A stretch of DNA of 29,330 nucleotides from Deinococcus aquaedulcis. Its GTDB lineage: Bacteria; Deinococcota; Deinococci; Deinococcales; Deinococcaceae. This document shows, piece after piece, positions 22,058 through 29,242 of this stretch (positions within the stretch are counted from its first letter, which is position 1; each line of letters begins with the position of its first letter). The notes beneath the pieces are model-generated. The model was not told where the DNA came from. It worked only from the letters and a program-made list of their open reading frames with translations, and did no database searches. Location: NCBI RefSeq assembly GCF_019693445.1, contig NZ_JAHRBL010000026.1, positions 1 through 29,330 of the forward strand. The letters run 5' to 3'. Made by a program: the position numbers and the translations under genes.

Positions 22058-23956
22058 CTACTCCTCGTCCTGCAGCCGGTTGATGTTCAGGAAAAAGGCC
22101 TGCACGTCTGCTTCTGGCACCTCTTCTGTCTCCATAGGCAACGGCTTGGGCATTTCGCTGGTGTCGTCCTCCAGCTTTAGAGATGCAGCAGGCTGCTCCA
22201 GGTCCTTGAGCTTCTTTCGCGCGGCCTCGTTGGGGGGTGGCGTGAAGGGAATGTTGGCCCCCTCCGTCTCCCCTCCCTGTTGATCTTTTGGCGCAGATGC
22301 TCCTGCTTCCTGTGCCTTCTGTCCAGGCTCCACCTGCCCTTCCACTGGGGGTGGCGGCGTGCGCTTTGCCGAGGCGCTGGTCTTCGGCTTCTCCACCTCC
22401 CGCTTCACCACTTTCGCTGGGGGTAGGGTCTGCGCCTTCTTGAACTGCGGCAGCGTGAATGGTTCCATGCGGTACCCCGCGATGTACGGGAACTCGTTGC
22501 TGTGAATGATCGTCTGCCCCATGCCCAGCTGCAGTGCCTGGTCCACGGTGATCAGTTCCCGCGCCATCAGGCCCGTGCTGTCCGTCTCCTTCTCCCCGCC
22601 TGTTCCGTGCGTTTGCACTTCGGCCATGTACTTGCCGCCGTTGTCGCTGATGTACTTTGCGGTTTCCGCGTCTTTCGGCGCGAAGTAGATCTTGGTGTGC
22701 GTGTTCGCCTTGATGGTGTCGCTGCCGGTCGTCTGGTACGTCGTTTCGAGCTGGGCCAGCGCCTGCACGTAGATCATGCAGACCATCCCGCGTCCCGCCA
22801 CGGTACTCGTGAGTTCCGGCAGTTCCGGAACCGTGATGCGGCCCGCCTCGTCGAAGATGAACAGGATCGGGGTGGTGGGCTCGTCCGGGTGCAGGTCGTA
22901 ATACTTGATGATCGACTCAATGATGCTCAGCAGGACACTGGAAAACGCGTGCACGGTGTACTTCAGGTCCGACTCGCGGAACACCATGTACAGGCTCGTA
23001 GGCTTCTTCAGCAGGTCCGTGGCTTTGAAGTCACTCTGCAGGGTCATGTCAATGACGCCATCACTGAGCATGTACATCAGCTTCGAGATCAGGTTCATCC
23101 ACGAGTTGTTCAGGAACTTGTCGCCCGCAAAGCCGTCCCAGTCATAGAGCGCGGGGGACGTGCCCAGGAAGAAGGTCAGGTTGCGTTTCACGCCGGGATC
23201 GTCGGTGGCGTTGTCCAGCATCGTCATGCACTCTTTGCAGCCCAGGCTCAGGCAATCCCGGATGAACGGCATGACCGGCTCATCAAGCAGCTTGGACGTT
23301 TTCATCATGGCGAACAGCGCAAACGCCGCTCGACGGGCAAAGGCCGAGTTACTGCCGTCCGCATCTGGATTCAGGATCGCGGTGGCACTGGCCAGCAGCT
23401 GCTCGTCCGTGTCGCGTTCCAGGAACGGGTCAAAGCGGCTGGTCTGCGCGCCACTGCTGGGGTTGAGCACATACACGTCCTGGCCCATCACCTGCTGCCG
23501 GTACCCGGACGTGTTCTGGTAGAACTCGCCTTTGATGTCCACCACCACGGTACTGCCCGTCCAGTTCAGCAGGTTCGCCGTGGCGTTCAGACCCTTACCG
23601 GCACGTGACGGGCCCACGATCAGGACGTGCCCCAGCTCCTTCTTGCCGGCCAGTCCGGAACGCAGCACGATCGGCTGTCCGTAGGCATATCCCAGGAAAA
23701 CCTCACGACCCGTGAACGTCTTGACGAACATCCCGGCAATCTCTTCTTTCGTGGCCCAGTGGGCGTTGTACATCGACTTGAAGTAGGCATCCTTCTTGTC
23801 GAACCACCAGAGCGTACCGGCGAAGAGAGCGAGCGCCGCGCCGTACAGGGGCAGTGCATTCGAGCCCGAGACGTACAGCGCCGCATAGATCGCCACCGCG
23901 AACGACAGCCAGATCAAGAGCAGCCGCAGGAAGAACAGCGGGTAGGAGATGATCAT
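22058..23956 (-). CDS. virD4: VirD4 family type IV coupling protein
   Basis: The ATG at 23956 sits in an ATGA overlap with the upstream gene. Two N-terminal membrane helices (residues ~7-29 and 36-51) precede the ATPase. Walker A is GPSRAGKG (115-122), followed by the VirD4-typical NWTGSTVVVDIKGEF, and Walker B is ILFIFDEAGRI with PELPELTSTVAGRGM following. The C-terminal ~120 residues are a Pro/Lys/Glu-rich extension (TPPPPVEGQVEPGQK). VirD4 hexamers bring the relaxase-DNA complex to the secretion channel. It shares its unit with a small membrane protein and the gene interrupted by the cassette; the cassette therefore sits downstream and should leave virD4 itself intact. Confidence 0.9.
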   Translation of the reverse strand: MIISYPLFFLRLLLIWLSFAVAIYAALYVSGSNALPLYGAALALFAGTLWWFDKKDAYFKSMYNAHWATKEEIAGMFVKTFTGREVFLGYAYGQPIVLRSGLAGKKELGHVLIVGPSRAGKGLNATANLLNWTGSTVVVDIKGEFYQNTSGYRQQVMGQDVYVLNPSSGAQTSRFDPFLERDTDEQLLASATAILNPDADGSNSAFARRAAFALFAMMKTSKLLDEPVMPFIRDCLSLGCKECMTMLDNATDDPGVKRNLTFFLGTSPALYDWDGFAGDKFLNNSWMNLISKLMYMLSDGVIDMTLQSDFKATDLLKKPTSLYMVFRESDLKYTVHAFSSVLLSIIESIIKYYDLHPDEPTTPILFIFDEAGRITVPELPELTSTVAGRGMVCMIYVQALAQLETTYQTTGSDTIKANTHTKIYFAPKDAETAKYISDNGGKYMAEVQTHGTGGEKETDSTGLMARELITVDQALQLGMGQTIIHSNEFPYIAGYRMEPFTLPQFKKAQTLPPAKVVKREVEKPKTSASAKRTPPPPVEGQVEPGQKAQEAGASAPKDQQGGETEGANIPFTPPPNEAARKKLKDLEQPAASLKLEDDTSEMPKPLPMETEEVPEADVQAFFLNINRLQDEE

Positions 23957-24378
23957 TTCAGGGCCATCCTCTGCAGCGTGCCTTTGGGCTGCGTCATGGA
24001 GTGATCTTTCGACACATCCGTTCTTGCTGAGGCGACACGCACCTGACGGCGGTACAGCATCTCGGGCTTCCAGATCCGGCCGTAGAAGACGAACAGCACA
24101 CCGACCACCAGATTGCTCAGGTGAAGGGCACGCAGCCAGAGCGGGTCCTGCCATGCGGCCAGATAGGTCTGTACACAGCTGGGCTTACCACTGCACTGCC
24201 ACAGATACCGGCCCACGTTCATGGGTTCCTGGTACGTGGCCAGGTACTTGGCTTTCACGCCATTGAGCACGACTGTCATGTCAGCGAGGGCCCCGAGGCC
24301 GCCTGCGATGACAGCGGCGCACATCAGGACAAAGCCCAGGATCAGCAGCCACCTCGGGCGCAGGTCAATGTAGGTCAT
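23953..24378 (-). CDS. 141-aa membrane protein preceding virD4
   Basis: The ATG at 24378 overlaps the stop of the leader ORF (ATGA) and has GGAGG 7 nt upstream. Two hydrophobic helices (residues ~11-31, LLILGFVLMCAAVIAGGLGAL, and ~82-100, LRALHLSNLVVGVLFVFYG) enclose a predicted extracytoplasmic loop with two cysteines (CSGKPSC). A basic cytoplasmic tail follows. The topology and ATGA coupling to virD4 suggest a membrane partner of the coupling protein; no family is recognised. Confidence 0.7.
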   Translation of the reverse strand: MTYIDLRPRWLLILGFVLMCAAVIAGGLGALADMTVVLNGVKAKYLATYQEPMNVGRYLWQCSGKPSCVQTYLAAWQDPLWLRALHLSNLVVGVLFVFYGRIWKPEMLYRRQVRVASARTDVSKDHSMTQPKGTLQRMALK

Positions 24379-24461
24379 GGTTCACCTCCGGTCTGGGGTG
24401 GCAGTGAGGGCATCAGCGGACACCCTTTTGGGCAGCATCCTCTATTGAAAGTTATGCTCAT
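24375..24461 (-). CDS. 28-aa leaderless leader peptide of the virD4 unit
   Basis: The ATG at 24461 is 6 nt after TAAGCT on the minus strand. The 28-codon frame (begins MSITFNRGCCPKGC, ends QTGGEP) covers the ribosome binding site of the next gene and stops in an ATGA overlap with it, so translation of the two is probably coupled. It carries CTTTCAATAG 7 nt after its ATG, nearly the same position as in the unit C leader but in a different frame, pointing to a DNA/RNA element rather than a conserved peptide. Expression is inferred. Confidence 0.45.
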   Translation of the reverse strand: MSITFNRGCCPKGCPLMPSLPPQTGGEP

Positions 24462-24467
24462 AGTTCG

Positions 24468-24522
24468 AGCTTAGCACCGATAAGGCATGAAGGTAGATAG
24501 CTAGTAGTCAGTTATCTTTCAA
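24468..24522 (-). promoter_or_regulatory. Promoters of the virD4 unit
   Basis: Two options exist on the minus strand. TTGAAA (24522-24517) with a 17-bp spacer and TATCTA (24499-24494) is a strong sigma-70-type promoter. TAAGCT (24473-24468) lies 6 nt before the leader ATG and fits a leaderless start without a clear -35. Confidence 0.55.
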
Positions 24523-24532
24523 TCAAAGGAGA

Positions 24533-24549
24533 GGGACGCTGTGCGTCCC
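24533..24549 (-). terminator. Hairpin after the relaxase gene
   Basis: GGGACGC and GCGTCCC form a 7-bp stem with a TGT loop, 33 bp after the relaxase stop; on the minus strand TCTCCTTTG follows. A modest terminator candidate. Confidence 0.45.
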
Positions 24550-24582
24550 CCATCTCTGACCTCGCCCATCCCCTGCTGACCC

Positions 24583-25350
24583 CTACATGTCCATGTCCAT
24601 CTGCATCCGGCGTTGCCGCTCGGCTTTCTGCGGCTCTTCCTTCCTGTCATTGCCCGACTCGCCCGTCTCGTCCTGTCCCTTGGATTTCACGCCGGATTTC
24701 GCCGGGCCGTTTTCGACCGCATCAGCCTTCGCGGCCCGCTCTGCCTGCATCGCCTGCCACTTGTCCCACGACAGATGCGGGTTGTGCTGATACGCCGCTT
24801 CAATCCCGGCCACCAATCGGTCTCCTGTGGTGCGCATGACCCAGAAGTCCTGCTTGTCCAACCGGAGGTCACTCATGAGCAGGACATGCACATGCGGGTT
24901 CTGGGTGTGCCCTTTGTCGCCCGCATGCACAAAGACCATGTACGTGTCGTGGCCCCCTTCCCGGAGGGTGCGGTTCGCCCAGTGCAACATGGCCTCTTCC
25001 CCCAGGTTTCGACCTGGGCTGAGCACCAGCCGGTAGCAGTATTGGTGCTCTTTCGACTGCTCCGCCAACCACGTGTGCACTTCGTGGGGCTCGTGCTCCT
25101 TCAGGCCATTGTGTCCGTGCCGGTGCGTCTCGCCTTCCTCGTTCGGGCGGAACATCATGTAGTTCGCACTGGCAAAGAGCTTCCCCATGCCTTTGGCATT
25201 TGTGCGGACGTAGTTGCTCTTGGCGACGGTGCGCGTGCCCTGGCTTTGTCGTCCTGCGGTTCTTGACATGCTGCGCCGGGTGCCAGCGCTCATGCGGGCC
25301 GTCAACCCACTCGCCCGCACCACCCGGCCCTTGCGCATTCCCCCACTCAT
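24583..25350 (-). CDS. HUH relaxase (MOBP-like)
   Basis: The ATG at 25350 sits in an ATGA overlap with the RHH gene. The 255-aa protein has a basic N-terminus, then SANYMMFRP with a candidate nicking Tyr64, QYCYRLVLSPGRN, and the metal-binding HUH motif GHTQNPHVHVLL (His148, His153, His155). Relaxases nick oriT and stay covalently bound to the 5' end for transfer. The adjacent IncP-like nic sequence supports a MOBP-type enzyme. It is short for this class: there is no helicase or primase domain, and the C-terminal ~65 residues are charged (ETGESGNDRKEEPQKAERQ). This assignment is by motif; family typing would need a profile search. Confidence 0.8.
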   Translation of the reverse strand: MSGGMRKGRVVRASGLTARMSAGTRRSMSRTAGRQSQGTRTVAKSNYVRTNAKGMGKLFASANYMMFRPNEEGETHRHGHNGLKEHEPHEVHTWLAEQSKEHQYCYRLVLSPGRNLGEEAMLHWANRTLREGGHDTYMVFVHAGDKGHTQNPHVHVLLMSDLRLDKQDFWVMRTTGDRLVAGIEAAYQHNPHLSWDKWQAMQAERAAKADAVENGPAKSGVKSKGQDETGESGNDRKEEPQKAERQRRMQMDMDM

Positions 25351-25787
25351 GTCGTGCCGTCAGCCGCCGCCGGTTGTGGCGCCAGCGCACTGAGGAGCGC
25401 TTCGACCTCTTTGTTCTGTCGCATCAGACTGTCATACGCCAGCTTGCGCGCGCCCTGGTGCACCTGGCGTAGGGTGTTCTCGTCCGCCTTCGGGTTGAGC
25501 AGTCCGTAGAGCCCCAGCAGGATCTGCGTATTGGTACTGGCGTTCAGGGCAGCGCGGGCCTGGAGCTTGGCCAGTCGGCCGACATGCTTCTCCATCGCGG
25601 CGTCCACGAGTGCATCCAGTTTGGGCATCAGGAACGTGGTTGCCAGCTCACTCTTCTGCTCACTTAACCCCTGGATGATCAACTCCTCGATCAACTCGGA
25701 TTCCTTCAGGCCAGTCGTCTCCATGATCTCCAGTAACGCCGCCTTCACATCTGGCCCCACTCTCGTCTGCACTCGCACCTTCGCCAT
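25347..25787 (-). CDS. Ribbon-helix-helix relaxosome accessory protein
   Basis: The ATG at 25787 has AAGGAG 6 nt upstream. The N-terminal ~42 residues (VRVQTRVGPDVKAALLEIME, then TGLKESELIEELIIQGL) fit a ribbon-helix-helix DNA-binding domain, as in MobC/TraJ/NikA-type auxiliary proteins. The rest is helical (residues ~50-135). It lies between the predicted oriT and the relaxase gene, which it overlaps. The TTTGTATCC repeats upstream (25799-25807 and 25818-25826, 19 bp apart, and a third at 25861) are plausible binding sites for recruitment of the relaxase and for autoregulation. Confidence 0.75.
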   Translation of the reverse strand: MAKVRVQTRVGPDVKAALLEIMETTGLKESELIEELIIQGLSEQKSELATTFLMPKLDALVDAAMEKHVGRLAKLQARAALNASTNTQILLGLYGLLNPKADENTLRQVHQGARKLAYDSLMRQNKEVEALLSALAPQPAAADGTT

Positions 25788-25798
25788 TCAAAACTCCT

Positions 25799-25937
25799 TT
25801 TGTATCCAACAAATCCGTTTGTATCCAAGCAAGCGGTGTCCCAGACGATGAAAAACCCCTATTGTATCCGCCCTTATCCTGCCCTAACCCCTCTGTTCCC
25901 CCGTAGCACCGCTGGAGGGGGAGCGTTTAGAGGGGTT
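25799..25937 (+). other. Predicted origin of transfer (oriT)
   Basis: The plus strand contains CGCCCTTATCCTGCCC (25869-25884). It matches the IncP/MOBP nic consensus YATCCTG^Y; cleavage is predicted between G25881 and C25882. On one side lie the TTTGTATCC repeats (25799, 25818, and ATTGTATCC at 25861). On the other side is a nested inverted repeat: AACCCCTCT (25886-25894) with AGAGGGGTT (25929-25937), enclosing TCCCCC/GGGGGA. The relaxase and accessory genes are adjacent. In this polarity the DNA to the right (coordinates above 25882) would enter the recipient first and the mob genes last. Confidence 0.7.
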
Positions 25938-26388
25938 CAACGCGTGAAGAAATCGAACCCGCCCGATGCACAGAAACAGCCTTGCAAAGGCTGCTGGCTG
26001 CCGCCTTGTGCAGCCGCATGCAACGCATGCCTCCTGGGGTGTGCACAGACCAGCTGGTCGTGATGGTGCGTGCGACACCGCGCTCGCTTGGATCGTTGAG
26101 AGGTCGAACCACCAGCACGGCCACCTGGAAGCGTTGGTTGCTGTGCCACGACACCTCCTTCGCATTGATCGTTGAGGTGACGGTGCACCAGTGATGCGAC
26201 CTGGCGGTGCTGCTTGAAAGGCCACGACACCACACACCCTTCGTCTTGCACTCGCACGGACTTCTCCCCCTGCGCATGCGCGCGCATGTGCACTGCTCTG
26301 GAAGTGAGGGATAGAGCGCCCACACGGCAAAAGCACGGCTGCCCATCTGCAGCGCAAGCGAAGCAGACAGGCAGCCGTGGCATGAGCG
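25938..26388. other. Non-coding leading region with degenerate ~74-bp repeats
   Basis: No convincing gene is seen in these ~450 bp; open frames on both strands lack ribosome binding sites and overlap one another. It holds two or three imperfect tandem units of ~74 bp between about 26020 and 26250: GATCGTTGAG recurs at 26091-26100 and 26166-26175, and GCCACGACACC at ~26151 and ~26220. A 12-bp palindrome GACCAGCTGGTC lies at 26048-26059. The position just inside the leading side of oriT invites a single-strand function, but this is speculation. Confidence 0.5.
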
Positions 26389-26781
26389 TTAGCGCCTGGC
26401 CTTCGCCTTGCCGCCGCGCTTACGGTACTGCTGCATGGCTTTGGCAAACGCTTCTGGATCTTCAGCCAGGCTCGCTTTGGTGGGGTAGGACACGCCGCCC
26501 CGTTTGGGCGTGGTGGCCTGCTGCTTGGCCAGCCACGCATCGAACGTGGGGGTGCGGTGGATGGCGAAGTCGTGTTGTTGAGCGGTCTTCTCAATGTCCT
26601 TGCGGTTTTCGTCCAGGCCAATGAAGGTCAGCTCGAAGGTGTCCGCGATGGGCGCACCTTCGATCACGGAGGTCCGGATGGCGGTCTTGAGGCCACTGAT
26701 GAACAGTTTGCGGCGCTCGATGGGAATGGTGGTGATGATGTCGCTCAGGAAGGTGTACGAAGGTTTCTGTTCTTTGGTCAT
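26389..26781 (-). CDS. Hypothetical 130-aa protein
   Basis: The ATG at 26781 is chosen because TACGCT lies exactly 6 nt upstream on the minus strand (leaderless); an in-frame start further up would fall before the -10 box. The protein has an alpha/beta N-terminal part (LSDIITTIPIERRKLFISGL), then FELTFIGLDENRKDIEKTAQQ and HRTPTFDAWLAKQ, and a strongly basic C-terminus (QQYRKRGGKAKARR). The basic tail suggests nucleic-acid binding. The FIGLDENRKDIEKTAQQHDF segment vaguely recalls a BRCT core, but this is not firm. It diverges from the virB1-like gene with overlapping promoters. Confidence 0.6.
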   Translation of the reverse strand: MTKEQKPSYTFLSDIITTIPIERRKLFISGLKTAIRTSVIEGAPIADTFELTFIGLDENRKDIEKTAQQHDFAIHRTPTFDAWLAKQQATTPKRGGVSYPTKASLAEDPEAFAKAMQQYRKRGGKAKARR

Positions 26782-26787
26782 AGATTG

Positions 26788-26797
26788 AGCGTACAGT
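26788..26797. promoter_or_regulatory. Overlapping divergent -10 boxes
   Basis: TACGCT (minus, 26793-26788) serves the 130-aa gene and TACAGT (plus, 26792-26797) lies 8 nt before the virB1-like ATG at 26806. The two boxes share two bases, so the promoters should exclude each other. Confidence 0.5.
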
Positions 26798-26805
26798 AAC
26801 GGCAT

Positions 26806-27267
26806 ATGAAGCTCAAGTCGGCATGCCTTTCAATTATGGTGATGGTGAGTTCTGGGCAGGCCTGTGGGTATGTGCCGGTGCACCTGCTGGACTGGACGCG
26901 GTACTACGCCGATGCGTACCGGGTGAACCGGCAGCTGCTGCTCAGCGTGCTGTGGACGGAGAACCAGTTCTGCAACCGCACCAGTCCGAAAGGGGCGCTG
27001 GGGATTGCGCAGATCATGCCGGGCACCGCAAAGGACTTGGGGGTGAACCCGCTTGATCCGGTGCAGGCGATCCACGGGGCGGCGAAGTACCTGCACCAGC
27101 TGCACGGGCAACTGGGGAGCTGGAAACTGGCGGTGGCTGGGTACAATGCAGGTCCAGGTGCGGTGCAGCGTGCGGGGGGTATCCCCGACAATGGGGAGAC
27201 GCCTCAGTACGTGGAGAAGGTTAAGGCGTATTACCGCTTCTTCGCCGCGGCGCCTGCTTACCGATGA
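26806..27267 (+). CDS. VirB1-like lytic transglycosylase
   Basis: The 153-aa protein has a signal peptide (SACLSIMVMVSSGQACG) and a compact SLT/goose-lysozyme-type fold. The catalytic region is LLLSVLWTENQFCNRTSPKGALGIAQIMPGTA with the catalytic Glu in WTENQ. It is followed by QAIHGAAKYLHQL and the conserved LAVAGYNAGPGAV. These are hallmark motifs of soluble lytic transglycosylases. In conjugation systems VirB1 opens peptidoglycan locally for channel or pilus assembly, which matters in a thick-walled host. Here it is separated from the other virB genes and lies in the leading region, as the first gene of a plus-strand unit. Confidence 0.85.
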   Translation: MKLKSACLSIMVMVSSGQACGYVPVHLLDWTRYYADAYRVNRQLLLSVLWTENQFCNRTSPKGALGIAQIMPGTAKDLGVNPLDPVQAIHGAAKYLHQLHGQLGSWKLAVAGYNAGPGAVQRAGGIPDNGETPQYVEKVKAYYRFFAAAPAYR

Positions 27268-27277
27268 GGTGAACGCG

Positions 27278-27550
27278 ATGACCGATGACGCCCCCAAGAA
27301 GAGCTGGTATAAGCGGGTCTGGAATCACGAGCGGGAGTGTCAGGAGTATGAGCACCGGGTCGTGGCGCAGCAGCTGCTTGGGCGGCCGCTCGAGCCGGGT
27401 GAAGTGGTGCACCACCTGAACGGCGACCGGAGTGATAACCGGCCGGAGAACCTGCGTGTGCTGCCCAGCCAGGCGCACCACATGATGCTGGAGCACCGGG
27501 AACGTAAACGGAAGCAAGGCCTGGAACCGCTGTTTGAGTTGGAGGGTTGA
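27278..27550 (+). CDS. Small HNH endonuclease
   Basis: The ATG at 27278 follows AGGTG and lies 10 nt after the virB1-like stop. The 90-aa protein is an HNH_3-type nuclease: EYEHRVVAQQLLGRPLEPGE, then the core VVHHLNGDRSDNRPENLRVL and HHMMLEHR. His-His, Asn and the final Asn/His of the motif are present, so it may be active. Such short HNH proteins are frequent in phages and plasmids as free-standing homing or nicking nucleases. The substrate is unknown. The following gene starts 4 nt after its stop. Confidence 0.75.
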   Translation: MTDDAPKKSWYKRVWNHERECQEYEHRVVAQQLLGRPLEPGEVVHHLNGDRSDNRPENLRVLPSQAHHMMLEHRERKRKQGLEPLFELEG

Positions 27551-27554
27551 AACG

Positions 27555-28796
27555 GTGGCACGGGCGGTCCCCTATGCGCTGAATCCAGCCGGTGAGTTGG
27601 CCGACCCAGCAACGTCGCCGCCGGACACAGGGTACACATGCCTCGAATGCCATGAGCCTGTTTCATTGGTCCGCGCTCACCTTCGCCGTGGCCGACAAGT
27701 GATCGCACATTTCACCCATTGCAAAGGCAGTCAATGTGCAGGCGAGTCAGTGATGCACCTGGCTGCGAAGATGCAACTGGTGGATGCCCTCAGCAGACGT
27801 GACCAGCAGATGATGGTTCAGCGCCGCTGTGCCCGATGGGCCTGTGAGAGAACCCATTTGGAGCCACTGATGCTCCCAGCGTATGACGAAGTGCGTGCAG
27901 AGGCTCCGCTGGATGGCTACCGCCTTGACGTCGCTCTCCTCCTGAATGGCGTAGTGGTGTACGGCATTGAGATCTTCCACAGTCACCGGGTTGACCGAGC
28001 GAAAGCTGCTGGATTGAGCGTGCCTTGGATTGAAGTAGAAGCCGCTGCGGCAGCTCAGACTCCAGGGGCGCTTCTTCCTGTTCGGGAAAAGCTGCTGAGT
28101 GGAGATGATGAGGCCATGCTGCGCTTGAGACTTCAGACCAAGCGGAGTGGCTTAAGTGAACGGTTACAGCACTATCTCCACAGCTCCAACGACTGGGCGC
28201 TGTTCAGGACATTTGATCAGGTGCCCTCGTCATGTGCCACGAATGTATTCAACACCTATCAAGAGGTTGGATCATCGTTGGTCAACTGGCACTGTGACAG
28301 TTGTAAGCCGCTCTGGGAGAGGTTCTGTGAACAGCGAAGAGTTGAAGAGCAAGCCCGCCAAGAAGCGCGGCTCCAAGGCCTGAAAGAACAGCAGCCGATC
28401 TTCGGCCTTCACATGGTCAATCCATTCAGTGAATCTGACCTGCCGGATTTTCAACGGGACGCAGCGAGCTTGCGATTTGCCGTGCAGTATTTGCGTCACC
28501 CGCCTGAGATCTTGCTGGAGCACTTCCGAAGTTGGGGGTGGGACGTCCTGGTGGCCTGTCGCTGTTGGAACTGCCAGAAGGCCATTCTGTGTATTGAAGT
28601 GCATGAGTATTACCGTGCTGGGGCGATTTATGAAGGGCTTCTGGAATACTTCCATCCACCCCAGCGCTTCCGGGGCTTGTACATCAACAAATGTCGCTAC
28701 TGCGAACGTCGACAGAAGATGCAGCGTGTGTATGCCCGTCCGCACGTTGTACTGAGCAGTTCTCAAATGAAGACGTGGCTGGAAGCATTTCTCTGA
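27555..28796 (+). CDS. CoiA-like competence/nuclease family protein
   Basis: The GTG at 27555 has GGAGG 9 nt upstream and follows the HNH stop by 4 nt. The 413-aa protein has an N-terminal zinc-ribbon-like part (YTCLECHEPVSLVRAHLRRG; HFTHCKGSQCAGES). A nuclease-like core follows: GESVMHLAAKMQLVDAL, then DGYRLDVALLLNGVVVYGIEIF, resembling the D…(E/D)-x-E/K strand pattern of CoiA, a PD-(D/E)XK-type protein first linked to competence. The C-terminal half has three further CxxC pairs (CDSCK; CWNCQK; CRYCERR) and may bind zinc or DNA. Here it could process incoming single-stranded DNA or defend against competitor DNA; that role is inference. Confidence 0.65.
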   Translation: MARAVPYALNPAGELADPATSPPDTGYTCLECHEPVSLVRAHLRRGRQVIAHFTHCKGSQCAGESVMHLAAKMQLVDALSRRDQQMMVQRRCARWACERTHLEPLMLPAYDEVRAEAPLDGYRLDVALLLNGVVVYGIEIFHSHRVDRAKAAGLSVPWIEVEAAAAAQTPGALLPVREKLLSGDDEAMLRLRLQTKRSGLSERLQHYLHSSNDWALFRTFDQVPSSCATNVFNTYQEVGSSLVNWHCDSCKPLWERFCEQRRVEEQARQEARLQGLKEQQPIFGLHMVNPFSESDLPDFQRDAASLRFAVQYLRHPPEILLEHFRSWGWDVLVACRCWNCQKAILCIEVHEYYRAGAIYEGLLEYFHPPQRFRGLYINKCRYCERRQKMQRVYARPHVVLSSSQMKTWLEAFL

Positions 28797-28855
28797 GCCT
28801 GGAGTTGAACGGTACCGTAAAGCTGTTTGGCTAAAGCCCTTAAGCTCAGAGCCTA

Positions 28856-29242
28856 ATGACCGAACAGAATGCTCCTGATCTCTACATGGCTTCGGAAGCA
28901 GCGCTCGAAGTGATGGAAAGTACAACTCTACTTATGGTCAATCTGGCGGCCGTAACGCGCCTTCCTGAAGCAGGTCAGGCTGTGCAGACACTCATTGGCT
29001 GCCGGTTGGTGGAGCTGCTGGAGATCTACATCCGTCGCGTACTTGAGCTGATTTTCAATCATGACCCCAAGGCCTGGTCAGGACGCACCAAGATCAAGCT
29101 CTCTATGGCAGAAGCTCAACGAATGGAGCACGATGAAGTATTTCGCAATAAGCTGCTTCAAGCTGCTCGTGAGGAAGACGCAGCACAGATCGCGGGGAGA
29201 TTCGACGAAACCTCAGTACCCGACAGTTTCTGTAGGGGTTGA
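28856..29242 (+). CDS. Hypothetical 128-aa helical protein
   Basis: The ATG at 28856 has no Shine-Dalgarno sequence. TAAGCT ends 9 nt upstream, so a very short or absent leader is possible. The protein is almost entirely helical, with LIGCRLVELLEIYIRRVLELIF and a charged C-terminal half (KIKLSMAEAQRMEHDEVFRNKL, EEDAAQIAG). The ELLEIYIRRVLE helix vaguely recalls HEPN-type proteins, but the RxxxxH motif of that group is not evident. It follows the CoiA-like gene by 59 bp and may be transcribed with it. Function unknown. The last ~90 bases of the window show no feature. Confidence 0.55.
   Translation: MTEQNAPDLYMASEAALEVMESTTLLMVNLAAVTRLPEAGQAVQTLIGCRLVELLEIYIRRVLELIFNHDPKAWSGRTKIKLSMAEAQRMEHDEVFRNKLLQAAREEDAAQIAGRFDETSVPDSFCRG

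Noticed and set aside
26020..26250. CRISPR-like array
   Set aside because: The repeats are degenerate, ~74 bp long with no spacer structure, and no cas gene is nearby.
25884..26621. Long minus-strand frames across the oriT and repeat region
   Set aside because: They run through the predicted oriT hairpin and the repeats, overlap each other in different frames and show biased Arg/Pro/Ser composition without domain motifs.
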